DNA from: Clostridium sp. UBA701
GTDB lineage: Bacteria > Bacillota > Clostridia > Clostridiales > Clostridiaceae
DNA: 57,410 bases
Assembly: GCA_002298125.1 (NCBI GenBank)
Contig: DBMJ01000004.1
Coordinates: forward strand, 111,300-168,709
Direction: 5' to 3'
The notes below the pieces were generated by a model. The model was not told where the DNA came from, made no database searches, and was given only the letters and a program-made list of their open reading frames with translations. Positions within the stretch are counted from its first letter, which is position 1. Each line of letters starts with the position of its first letter. The position numbers were made by a program, and so were the translations under genes. Positions 1 through 8,073 of this stretch are shown piece after piece.

Positions 1-47
1 GGACAAAATATCTATAATGACCAATTATCTTATAAAGGAGCATATTT

Positions 48-647
48 ATGGTAAGAAATTCTACAAATAGGATAAAGTATTTTACTCAGCAAGAAGCAAT
101 CATGTTATTTAACGTAATAAAAAACTCTGAGAGTTCCCACTCAATTAGGGATTTAGCTCTGTTTAGAGTTGCATATAGATGTGGTTTGAGAGCATCAGAG
201 ATTTCTATAATAACCTTAGAAAACTATAATGCGGATAGAGGAGAGCTATATTGTAAGAGATTGAAGGGGAGTAATAACAACACCATAAGACTTGACAGCG
301 AAACAAAAGCTATTTTAGATGAATACATAGCACTTAACAATATTAGGAGCAATACTGAAGTATTGTTTACCAGTCAGAAAAATAGGCCTATTTCTAGACA
401 AACTCTAGATTATTTAATGAAGAAATATTGTGCCATGGCAGGAATAGCCGATAAATCCAAATATCACTTTCATGCCCTAAAGCATACTACAGCTGTTCAT
501 TTAGCAGAGTCTGATATGGACATTAAGGAGCTGCAATGGTGGCTTGGTCATAAAGCTGTATCAAACACAGAGGTGTATTTTCAATTTACCACAAAGCAGC
601 AGGAAAAAATGTATGCAAAGCTGGCTGAGAAAAATGAAATGGTATAG
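48..647 (+). CDS. Short tyrosine recombinase (catalytic domain only), copy 1
   Basis: A 199-residue tyrosine recombinase that has only the catalytic domain; the N-terminal SAM-like core-binding domain of XerC/XerD (about 300 aa) is absent, so its size resembles FimB/FimE-type recombinases. Visible active-site positions are Arg48 (CGLRASE), Lys73 (RLKGS), His142, His168 (WWLGH) and the nucleophile Tyr177 (VYFQF). The second catalytic arginine of the HxxR motif is lysine here (HALKH, Lys145). An AAAGGAG ribosome site lies 8-9 nt before the ATG. A close paralogue with the same length and the same Arg-to-Lys change lies at 25879-26478. The gene ends 10 bp before a hairpin repeat that also marks the end of the convergent helD gene. 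Family assignment is secure; the DNA target is unknown. Confidence 0.9.
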   Translation: MVRNSTNRIKYFTQQEAIMLFNVIKNSESSHSIRDLALFRVAYRCGLRASEISIITLENYNADRGELYCKRLKGSNNNTIRLDSETKAILDEYIALNNIRSNTEVLFTSQKNRPISRQTLDYLMKKYCAMAGIADKSKYHFHALKHTTAVHLAESDMDIKELQWWLGHKAVSNTEVYFQFTTKQQEKMYAKLAEKNEMV

Positions 648-656
648 TAAGGTAAT

Positions 657-699
657 GGCAGCCACATAAGTTATAACTCATGTGGCTGCCATTTATTCT
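657..699. terminator. Hairpin terminator, copy A of a perfect 43-bp direct repeat
   Basis: An 11-bp stem GGCAGCCACAT / ATGTGGCTGCC encloses an inner palindrome AGTTATAACT, followed by a T-rich stretch on the + strand. It lies between the convergent recombinase and helD genes and probably stops transcription of the recombinase. All 43 bases recur exactly at 3103-3145. Confidence 0.8.
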
Positions 700-2931
700 T
701 TATTCTAAAAACTTACACTTTTCTCCTACATGGTAAATAACCAGCCTATGGAGTGCCCTTGTGCAGGCAATATATAATAATTTTCTGTCAAAATCACTAT
801 AGTAGTTCCTTGCTGATGCATCATATACTATTACTACATCAAATTCCAATCCCTTTGACATATAAGAGGGAATCACAATTATTCCCCCGCTTGTTACCTC
901 CTCCTCTATATTTAACACCTTAAGCATAGTGAGCTTTTTTAGCCTTTCTGCAATTTTTTCCCCTTCCTCAGCGGTTTTACAGAGGATTGCAGCAGATTCA
1001 TAGCCCTGCTCAAAATATTGCTCCAGCTTTTTTACTATGCACTTATCCAATTCTTCAACAGAATTTACTGCAATTACCCTAGGCTCATCCTCATGTCTCT
1101 CAAAGGGTATTATATTTATATCCTCCCTGAGCAGCTTCCTGTTAAAGGAATTTATCTCAATAGAGGATCTGTAGCTCTTGTTTAAAAAAAGCTTTGTTGA
1201 CTTGCTTTTGTTAATAATAGCCTCAATAACATCATAGAGTGAGCTATCCCCAAGTCTTTCAAGGGTCTGATTATAGTCTCCAAGTACTGTATACTTTGCC
1301 CTGCCATATAATTGCTTAAACACCTCAAACTGAAGTGGGTAATAATCCTGTGCCTCATCAATAACTACCTGTTTAATTTCGTCAGAGTCCTCATTACCCC
1401 CAATTGCAAGCTTTATATATAAAAGTGGAGCACAATCTTCATATAATACAAGCCCCTTATCTAGTCGCTTAGCTGTATCTTCAATTATTTTATTGATATT
1501 GTCAGGAAGCCGAAGACCCTTAGAGAGTCTTAGCAATAGCCCCTTTTCATTAAAGAGCTTCTTATATAGCTCCATATAGTCTACCTCTGTAAAGCTGTGG
1601 AGCTTCTCCATAAATACCTTAGTCTCCTTAATGGAGAGCAGCCTGCTAAAGGATTTAATTTCAAATATATGATCATCATATTTTTGCACCAGCTTCTCTA
1701 TTTTTTCAAGCCGCGCCTTTCTCATGGGATAAACTCTGTTAAGCATCATGTTTTCCATTCTTTTTAATCTCTTCGTAATAGGCATACCTATTTTGTTATT
1801 CAAAAACATATTTTTAAGCTGCTGCCTTGTTTCAATTACTTTGCCATCATAGTACACGTCTTTGAAGGGTATGGCTCTATATTCATAATGCTTTATTAAT
1901 CTTTTGAGTATTGTTAGAAAGGTTTCTGAGCCCTTAAACTCCATACTACCCATTGCTACATGGCCTTCCTCACTATTCTCCTTGCATATTAAGTATTCCA
2001 GCTGCTCATTTCTACTTTGAACTCTAAACCTCTTGCCTAGGTGCCCTACTGCTATATCATCAAAGGTAATCTGCTTCACATTGTCTTCACCAAGCTCTGG
2101 GAGGACGTTTGAGATATATTTACTAAAGATTGAGTTTGGCGAAACTATAATAATGTTGCTGGTGTTAAGCTTAGATTGAAGTCCAATGTAAAGTAAATAT
2201 GCAATTCTGTGCAGAGCTATAGAGGTTTTACCACTGCCTGCCACACCTTGTACTATAAGAAGTTCACTTATTGTATCTCTAATTATTACATCCTGTTCCT
2301 TTTGAATGGTTTCTACTATGTTTCTCATCCTAGGGGAGGAGTTATGACTTAAAACCTCTTGTAAAATTTCATCATTTACTCTTATGCTGCTGTCAAAAAA
2401 ATATTTTAGCTTCGAAGCTTGAATTTTATACTGTCTCTTTAGAAGCACTTCCCCAGATATTAAGCCCATGGGTGATTTATAAACTGCTCTGCCTAGCTCA
2501 GAGCGATAAAATATGCTAGAAATTGGAGCTCGCCAGTCATACACTAGAACTGAGGCTGTATTTGGATCCATGAGACTGCTTAGACCAATATAAATTTTTT
2601 CGGTATCGCCTATAGCATCCTCCACAAAATCAAATCTTCCAAAATAAGGAGACTTTAAAAGGTTATTATATCTTTCAATCCTTTTAACTGTACTACTGTA
2701 ATCCCGTGTAAGCGTGTTAACCTCAGAGAGATATTGAATCATCTCAGGAACCCTATCTATATCATTTGAAAAGTGGACAGACTCTTCCCACATCTCCCTT
2801 CGAGAGGCTACTACCTTATCTCTCTTCCCCTGCAATTCCTCCTCCTCTTTCTCTAGCTGGTGCTTGATAAAGGTTAGCGTTTTTTCTAGATAGCACTGTT
2901 CCTCTTCTCTATTCTCATGATAGCTGTCCAT
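700..2931 (-). CDS. helD: HelD-type UvrD-like ATPase (RNA polymerase recycling)
   Basis: A 743-residue superfamily 1 ATPase of the HelD/helicase IV-like type. HelD proteins bind stalled RNA polymerase and use ATP to release it from nucleic acid. The N-terminal 60 residues are a charged coiled coil, as in the HelD arm that enters the polymerase channel. Walker A is GVAGSGKT at residues 229-236, and Walker B/motif II is VVIDEAQD at 522-529. The C-terminus carries helicase motifs VI and nearby (IACTRALHRL). The start has AGGAGGG at a good distance. Length fits the clostridial HelD class. It is monocistronic, with near-identical terminator repeats on both sides. The RNA polymerase role is inferred from the family. 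Confidence 0.88.
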   Translation of the reverse strand: MDSYHENREEEQCYLEKTLTFIKHQLEKEEEELQGKRDKVVASRREMWEESVHFSNDIDRVPEMIQYLSEVNTLTRDYSSTVKRIERYNNLLKSPYFGRFDFVEDAIGDTEKIYIGLSSLMDPNTASVLVYDWRAPISSIFYRSELGRAVYKSPMGLISGEVLLKRQYKIQASKLKYFFDSSIRVNDEILQEVLSHNSSPRMRNIVETIQKEQDVIIRDTISELLIVQGVAGSGKTSIALHRIAYLLYIGLQSKLNTSNIIIVSPNSIFSKYISNVLPELGEDNVKQITFDDIAVGHLGKRFRVQSRNEQLEYLICKENSEEGHVAMGSMEFKGSETFLTILKRLIKHYEYRAIPFKDVYYDGKVIETRQQLKNMFLNNKIGMPITKRLKRMENMMLNRVYPMRKARLEKIEKLVQKYDDHIFEIKSFSRLLSIKETKVFMEKLHSFTEVDYMELYKKLFNEKGLLLRLSKGLRLPDNINKIIEDTAKRLDKGLVLYEDCAPLLYIKLAIGGNEDSDEIKQVVIDEAQDYYPLQFEVFKQLYGRAKYTVLGDYNQTLERLGDSSLYDVIEAIINKSKSTKLFLNKSYRSSIEINSFNRKLLREDINIIPFERHEDEPRVIAVNSVEELDKCIVKKLEQYFEQGYESAAILCKTAEEGEKIAERLKKLTMLKVLNIEEEVTSGGIIVIPSYMSKGLEFDVVIVYDASARNYYSDFDRKLLYIACTRALHRLVIYHVGEKCKFLE

Positions 2932-3102
2932 TTTATCACCCTCCTAAAATATTTTTTAAAATACTATTGACATACAAAGCTGTTTTATGATAGAATTATT
3001 ATGTAATATAATATATAATTGTGTGTATTATATACTTTTTTATTATATACCAAATTTTTATAACAGTAAAGTCTCTTTACTGTTATTTGATTTAAAAAGT
3101 TA

Positions 3103-3145
3103 GGCAGCCACATAAGTTATAACTCATGTGGCTGCCATTTATTCT
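3103..3145. terminator. Hairpin terminator, copy B of the 43-bp repeat
   Basis: Identical in all 43 bases to 657-699. Here the hairpin overlaps the stop codon of the glucokinase gene and, read on the minus strand, is followed by AACTTTTT, so it is a good intrinsic terminator for that gene. Confidence 0.8.
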
Positions 3146-4083
3146 AATATTGCTAAAGCTACTGCACCAACAACCCCTGCATCACTACCCAAGGTGGCTG
3201 GTACAATTTTGCAAAATTCTGCCATGGATTTAAAGCATCTCTTATTTACAACCTGCTGTACCCTGTCAAAAACTATCTGTCCTCCCTTTGATACCCCTCC
3301 ACCTATAACCACCATCTCAGGGTCAAAGCTAGTTACAATGTTTGCTACAGCTATCCCAAGGTAGTTAAGACTTTTATTTAGTATATCTATAGAAGTTTCA
3401 TCTCCTCTTTCTGCTTCTTTAAACACCTCAACAGCTGTTACATTTTTATAATTAATAAGAGTGGTGCTAATACCGCTTTCCACCGCTTCCTTAGCTCGCT
3501 TTGCTATGGCAGTTCCTGAAGCTACAGCCTCTACACAGCCATAATTTCCACAATTACATCTTGGACCATCCGGAACGATAGTAGTATGTCCTATTTCCAG
3601 TGCATTAGAGGTGCTTCCCCTGTATATCTTGCCCCCAAGGATTGCTCCTCCACCTACTCCAGTGCTTACAGTAATATAAACCATATTTTTAGTGCCCTTG
3701 CCCGCACCCATTAAGTATTCTCCAATTGCAGCTACATTAGCATCATTGTCAAGATAAGTAGGTATATTAAATTTATCAACTATAGGCTTAACTAAATTAA
3801 AGTTTTCAAAGGGCAGATTAGGGGTAGTAATGATTATACCCTTCTCACAATCTAGCGGTCCTGGTGAACCGATGCCTATGGCTTTTACTTCCTCCACCCT
3901 GCTGTTTGCATCTATAATGACCTTTTCAATCACCTCAATTATTCTTCCAAGTACAGCCTGTTCACCCTGAGAGGCATTGGTAGCCACAGTGTGCTGCGTG
4001 ATTATGCTTCCACTTAAATCAGCCAAGGCACCACTTATTTTTGTACCTCCAAGATCAATACCTACCACATATTTTTTCTCCAT
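3139..4083 (-). CDS. glcK: ROK-family glucokinase
   Basis: A 314-residue ROK kinase that phosphorylates glucose (or a related hexose) with ATP in the cytoplasm. The N-terminal phosphate-binding motif is DLGGTKISG. The ROK zinc site is His166 (EIGH) with CNCGNYGC at residues 176-183. The catalytic Asp lies in DNDAN (about residue 114). GVGGGA marks the second phosphate loop. The start follows TGGAGGG. It is a single gene, divergent from the ClC transporter and ending in the shared hairpin repeat. Glucose specificity is inferred from the overall sequence; some ROK enzymes use other sugars such as N-acetylmannosamine. Confidence 0.87.
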   Translation of the reverse strand: MEKKYVVGIDLGGTKISGALADLSGSIITQHTVATNASQGEQAVLGRIIEVIEKVIIDANSRVEEVKAIGIGSPGPLDCEKGIIITTPNLPFENFNLVKPIVDKFNIPTYLDNDANVAAIGEYLMGAGKGTKNMVYITVSTGVGGGAILGGKIYRGSTSNALEIGHTTIVPDGPRCNCGNYGCVEAVASGTAIAKRAKEAVESGISTTLINYKNVTAVEVFKEAERGDETSIDILNKSLNYLGIAVANIVTSFDPEMVVIGGGVSKGGQIVFDRVQQVVNKRCFKSMAEFCKIVPATLGSDAGVVGAVALAILE

Positions 4084-4283
4084 ATTAATCCCTCCATATA
4101 TTTACATAAGCTTCCGATTTTAACTTTAGGTATAGTTTAATATATATTTAAGCATAAGACAATCTCCCTCCACACTTCTGCAACGAATTATCATCTGCTT
4201 TTTGAAATTTTTAAAGCATTGTATTAAAATAAAATAGGTAGCAACTTAAATAGGTAGCAACCATATTAGTTAAAGGAGCATAC

Positions 4284-5873
4284 TTGATAATGAACAACAC
4301 GAAGGATAAAAATAATACAAGAAACACCTTGTCAAATTGGCATAATTTTAGATTGAAGATTATATTTGAATCAATAGTGGTAGGGGCATGTTCAGCCTTA
4401 ATAGTAGTGTTTTATAGATATGCCTTAGAAAAGGCCCTAAGCTTTTCTAAATACCTTTATAGGTTTCAAATTGCTCATCTCTGGTTTATCCCCATATGGC
4501 TTATAATACTAGTTATGGCAGCACTTTTGGTGGGACTTTTGGTATATCGTAACCCCATGATCTCTGGAAGCGGCATACCCCAGGTGGAAGGAGTTCTCCT
4601 TAGAAAGCTTGACATGAATTGGTGGAAGGTAATAGTGGGTAAATTTGTGGGAGGAGTCATTTGTATAGGAGCAGGTCTATCCCTTGGACGAGAAGGTCCT
4701 TCTATACAAATAGGAGCTGCTGCTGGTGAAGGAATGAGTAGGATTTTTAAGAGAGCAAAAATGGAGGAGAAATTTCTTATAACCAGTGGAGCCAGTGCAG
4801 GGCTTTCTGCTGCCTTTAATGCTCCCTTTGCTGGAGTTATTTTTGCCTTAGAGGAGGTTCATAAAAATTTTTCACCTATAGTTATGACCTCTGCCCTTGC
4901 AGCTTCCATTACAGCAGACTTTATTTCAAAGCATTTTTTTGGCTTAAAGCCAATGTTTAATTTTCAACACATTACCCCCATTCCTCTAGATAAATACGGA
5001 TATATCCTTGCACTTGGCATTATTGTTGGGATTCTAGGGGTAATATTTAATAAAACCCTATTAGGTACACAGGCACTATATAAAAAGCAAGCTTGGCTTT
5101 CTCCTATAGCAAGACCCATAATCCCATTTTTGATGGCAGGAGTTTTAGGACTGCTACTGCCCCAGGTGTTGGGAGGCGGACACGAGCTAATCTCCTTAAT
5201 TTCAGAAACTCCCTTAAGCATTAAGCTCTTGCTAATTGTGCTGGTGGTTAAATTCTTCTTTACCATGATAAGCTTCGGCTCCTCCGCCCCTGGCGGAATC
5301 TTTCTTCCCATGCTGGTAATAGGAGCCTTGATTGGAGTTTTATATGGAGACCTTATTCACAGCTTTTTTGGTTTTGACAAGCAGTTTATCATAAATTTAA
5401 TGATTTTAGCCATGGCGGGTTACTTTTCCTCCATAGTTAAGGCACCTATAACAGGCTGTATTCTTATCACTGAAATGACAGGCTCCTTTAGTCATCTGCT
5501 TTCAATTTCTACAGTATGTCTAACCGCCTATGTAATAGCAGAGATTGCACATTCTAAACCCATATATGAGTCTTTACTGGAGAGGCTTTTAAGTAATGGT
5601 GGTAAGGAATTTCAAGGGGAAAGTAAAGTTAAGGTGATTATAGAAACAGCTGTCTGCCTTGGTTCCTGTTTGGAAGGTAAGGCAATAAAGGAGGTAGCTT
5701 GGCCCTCTAAATGCTTGCTTGTAGGTATTAAGAGAGGAGATGTGGAAATCATCCCAAGGGGTGATACCCTAATAAATGCTGGAGATTATCTTATTGCCCT
5801 TACAGACGAAAGACATGCCTCTGCGATCAGAGAGCAGCTTTCAGAATCTGCAGAGAAGTGTAGTTTAGAATAA
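4284..5873 (+). CDS. ClC-type chloride/proton antiporter with C-terminal TrkA-C domain
   Basis: A 529-residue membrane transporter of the ClC family. All three chloride-filter motifs are present: GSGIP (residues 95-99), GREGPS (135-140, including the gating glutamate) and GGIFLP. A second glutamate in FALEEVHKNF matches the internal proton glutamate of ClC exchangers, so this is more likely an H+/Cl- antiporter than a channel. About ten hydrophobic helices precede a C-terminal RCK_C/TrkA-C-like domain (about residues 445-520). The start may be TTG 4284 (5 nt from AGGAG) or ATG 4290 (11 nt). Single gene with its own terminator. Confidence 0.9.
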   Translation: MIMNNTKDKNNTRNTLSNWHNFRLKIIFESIVVGACSALIVVFYRYALEKALSFSKYLYRFQIAHLWFIPIWLIILVMAALLVGLLVYRNPMISGSGIPQVEGVLLRKLDMNWWKVIVGKFVGGVICIGAGLSLGREGPSIQIGAAAGEGMSRIFKRAKMEEKFLITSGASAGLSAAFNAPFAGVIFALEEVHKNFSPIVMTSALAASITADFISKHFFGLKPMFNFQHITPIPLDKYGYILALGIIVGILGVIFNKTLLGTQALYKKQAWLSPIARPIIPFLMAGVLGLLLPQVLGGGHELISLISETPLSIKLLLIVLVVKFFFTMISFGSSAPGGIFLPMLVIGALIGVLYGDLIHSFFGFDKQFIINLMILAMAGYFSSIVKAPITGCILITEMTGSFSHLLSISTVCLTAYVIAEIAHSKPIYESLLERLLSNGGKEFQGESKVKVIIETAVCLGSCLEGKAIKEVAWPSKCLLVGIKRGDVEIIPRGDTLINAGDYLIALTDERHASAIREQLSESAEKCSLE

Positions 5874-5892
5874 AAAAGGCCCTTTAAAACAG

Positions 5893-5940
5893 AGCCAGTT
5901 AATTAAATTGACTTGTACGTCTTTTTTAACTGGCTATTTT
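5893..5940 (+). terminator. Intrinsic terminator after the ClC gene
   Basis: Inverted arms AGCCAGTTAA (5893-5902) and TTAACTGGCT (5926-5935) are followed by ATTTT. Just downstream, GGTCTATTTTAT occurs three times within about 45 bp, a small low-complexity repeat. Confidence 0.75.
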
Positions 5941-6044
5941 ATAGGGTCTATTTTATTCGGTCTATTTTATAGGGTCTATTTTATAAGGGAAGCCCATCTT
6001 TTATTAATATTGGGAGAGAAAATTTTTATTTTAGTTCCTATATT

Positions 6045-6959
6045 TTATAGCTTGTTACCGCACTTACTGCAATAGCTGTCGTTCTTGCCTACAATGTTGC
6101 CGCATTTTTCACAGCTTTCATTGAGCTTTTCGCCACAAAGAGTGCAGAAAATGTTTTCCTTACTCTGTAAGGAGCCACATTGATGGCATAGCTTGTTGTT
6201 TTGCTTATACATGCTGTATATGATTAGTCCCACAAGGTTAGTAAGCAGTGCAACAAGTCCCCACAGTGCTGGATTCATCTTCTTTTTATTTGCATCTTTA
6301 TATACCCAAAGGGCAAGTCCTACCCAGTAAACCATGAATATTAATCCTAGAATAATACCAAATGCCTCCATTGCACCCTTCATATAAGGTATTGGGGTAG
6401 CATTTCTTACAATAAAGACCTTGTCCTTCGTGTCTTTCTTAACCAAATAATTTACCATGTTTATCTTTTCTGCCTTCATATCACGTTCGTAGTAGGATTC
6501 TTCATTTATGTCCGATACTTCCTTTTCGTGATTCTTTAAGTAATTTTTGTTTAGTACAATATTATCACTTTTTACCACCTTGTATAGGGTACCCTTTTCA
6601 TCCTTTAGGTATTTTTTATTGGCCTCATAGGGTGTAAGTATAAATTTATTATCACTATTTATAAGGTTTGAATTGGCTTTGAACAAAATATTATTGTCCT
6701 TATCCACCGCAATAATGTTTACAACATCCTTTGAATCAGCAGCTAATTTGCTCAGGGTGGACTTTACACTTTCAGTTAAGCCTGTCTTTTCAAAGCTCTC
6801 TGCAGCCTTATTATAGCCTATAGCCATGGATATGCTGCTTCTGCTTAGGTAAGCCATGGTAAAACTGCATATAAGCACTAGGATAATTGAAATAGTTATA
6901 TAAAGCTTTATGGCTTTTTTAAAATTAATCTTGTTTAATATCTCTTCAAACTTTTTCAC
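6045..6959 (-). CDS. Two-TM membrane protein with double C-terminal zinc ribbon
   Basis: A 304-residue protein of unknown function. A membrane helix (about residues 17-37) precedes an external region of about 150 residues, then two closely spaced hydrophobic helices (about 200-250). The cytoplasmic tail carries two zinc-ribbon units: CHQCG...CTLCG and CEKCG...CSKCG, ending at the last residue. The GTG start is set by AGGAGGT 9 nt upstream, which also overlaps the stop of the preceding gene. It is the last gene of the ECF-sigma operon (sigma, 91-aa membrane protein, this gene), so a role in controlling or being controlled by that sigma factor is inferred. It has no classical zf-HC2 anti-sigma domain. 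Confidence 0.75.
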   Translation of the reverse strand: MKKFEEILNKINFKKAIKLYITISIILVLICSFTMAYLSRSSISMAIGYNKAAESFEKTGLTESVKSTLSKLAADSKDVVNIIAVDKDNNILFKANSNLINSDNKFILTPYEANKKYLKDEKGTLYKVVKSDNIVLNKNYLKNHEKEVSDINEESYYERDMKAEKINMVNYLVKKDTKDKVFIVRNATPIPYMKGAMEAFGIILGLIFMVYWVGLALWVYKDANKKKMNPALWGLVALLTNLVGLIIYSMYKQNNKLCHQCGSLQSKENIFCTLCGEKLNESCEKCGNIVGKNDSYCSKCGNKL

Positions 6960-6966
6960 TTCAAGG

Positions 6967-7242
6967 TTACCTCCTGATACTCTTGATATTTAATATTAAT
7001 GGTGTCACTAGTAGCAATGCTGCTACCTGATAAATAAGCAAAATAATTATTAGATTTACATTGAAAATACTAAAGAACATCTGTAAAAGGAAGATTACCA
7101 CCACCATGGTGCAGCTTATAAAAAATATATTTTTTTGCTTTAAAATCTGCTGCTTTTCCTTTAACTCTATACATTTCATTTCAATTTCTTGTTCTAGGTC
7201 TGCAAGCAATATTGCTGTAGCTCTCTTATCTACCTCCGCCAT
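6967..7242 (-). CDS. Small two-TM membrane protein of an ECF-sigma operon
   Basis: A 91-residue protein not recognised as a named family. The N-terminal half is a charged amphipathic helix, probably coiled coil; the C-terminal half has two membrane helices (about residues 40-62 and 66-86). ATG at 7242 is chosen because AAGGAGG lies 8 nt upstream; a longer TTG reading begins inside that ribosome site. The gene overlaps the sigma gene stop by 17 nt, so it is translationally coupled. The topology (cytoplasmic helix plus membrane anchor) would suit a regulator of the sigma factor, but this is inference from position. Confidence 0.65.
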   Translation of the reverse strand: MAEVDKRATAILLADLEQEIEMKCIELKEKQQILKQKNIFFISCTMVVVIFLLQMFFSIFNVNLIIILLIYQVAALLLVTPLILNIKSIRR

Positions 7243-7783
7243 TGGGATCTCCTCCTTCAAACATTTTTCTTAGCTTCACTATGCCGTTATGAATTCTGCT
7301 CTTAATAGTCTTTTCTTCAAGCTCTAGCCTTTCACTGATTTCCTTAAGGGTTAGGCCTTCAAGATATTTCAACTTTATCACAAGTCTCTGCTCCTCCGGA
7401 AGCTCCTCCAAGCCTTGGATCACACCCTTGGTATAAATCTCATCAATGACCACTTCTTCCACGCTGTTACACTGAAGGGTTAAGTTTTCATCCATAGGAA
7501 TGTCCTTTATGGATTTCTTGTTCTTCCTATAATAATCTATATAACAATTTCTAGATAAGGTAATAATATAAGTAGAGAACTTGGCTTTACCCTTTAGGTC
7601 AAATTTATCTATGCTTCTTATTACCTTAATAAATACCTCCTGTGTAAGATCCTCAGATAACTGCTTATTATCCGTAGTCTTAATTAAAAACTTATAAACA
7701 TATGGATGATATTTTTCTATAAGCTCTTGAAAGGCCTGTTTATCTCCATGCTGGCATCTTAAAATAAGTTTATTATCCTCCAT
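7226..7783 (-). CDS. ECF-type RNA polymerase sigma factor
   Basis: A 185-residue sigma-70 family factor of the extracytoplasmic-function group. Region 2 (YHPYVYKFLIKTT, then DLTQEVFIKVIRSID and ISRN-like RNCYIDYYRK) is at residues 20-105. The region 4 helix-turn-helix (LKYLEGLTLKEISERLELE followed by KSRIHNGIVKLRK) is at residues 130-175. It directs transcription from its own promoter set, commonly in response to envelope conditions. First gene of a three-gene operon. The proteins downstream lack the usual zinc-binding anti-sigma motif. Confidence 0.88.
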   Translation of the reverse strand: MEDNKLILRCQHGDKQAFQELIEKYHPYVYKFLIKTTDNKQLSEDLTQEVFIKVIRSIDKFDLKGKAKFSTYIITLSRNCYIDYYRKNKKSIKDIPMDENLTLQCNSVEEVVIDEIYTKGVIQGLEELPEEQRLVIKLKYLEGLTLKEISERLELEEKTIKSRIHNGIVKLRKMFEGGDPNGGGR

Positions 7784-8073
7784 ATGTCACCACCCTTTAC
7801 TTTAAAGTTACTAATTGGTATCTATTAAGATAATACCACAATCAGTTTGTTTACCTCCTTTAATTTAGTTATTTCATACTATTACACGTGAAAAAAATAA
7901 TTAGGTTGCACAGCACTATGCTTTCTTACGAAAATGTAAGATTAAAATTGAAGCTGTAAGCTATTGAAAATTGCATTATAGAATTTTCACAGATATAATT
8001 ATATTGTAATATTTATGGCTATTTTGTAATATTTGATATGAATTTCAATGGGTTTTGGTATGGGAGGAATATA
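7784..8073. other. AT-rich divergent intergenic region
   Basis: 290 bases between the divergent sigma operon and P-type ATPase gene. It must hold promoters for both directions, but no convincing -35/-10 pair or long inverted repeat stands out. The ATPase ribosome site GGGAGG is at 8062-8067. Confidence 0.5.

Noticed and set aside
48..647. Recombinase copy 1 as a truncated XerC/D pseudogene
   Set aside because: A good ribosome site fits its ATG, a same-length paralogue exists, and the catalytic domain is complete.
3128..3364. Rightward small ORF over the end of glcK
   Set aside because: It is antisense to a clear glucokinase gene, has no ribosome site and no recognisable domain.
5945..5986. 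Triple GGTCTATTTTAT as a regulatory element
   Set aside because: Low-complexity repeats downstream of a terminator and with no gene reading from them; no function can be supported.
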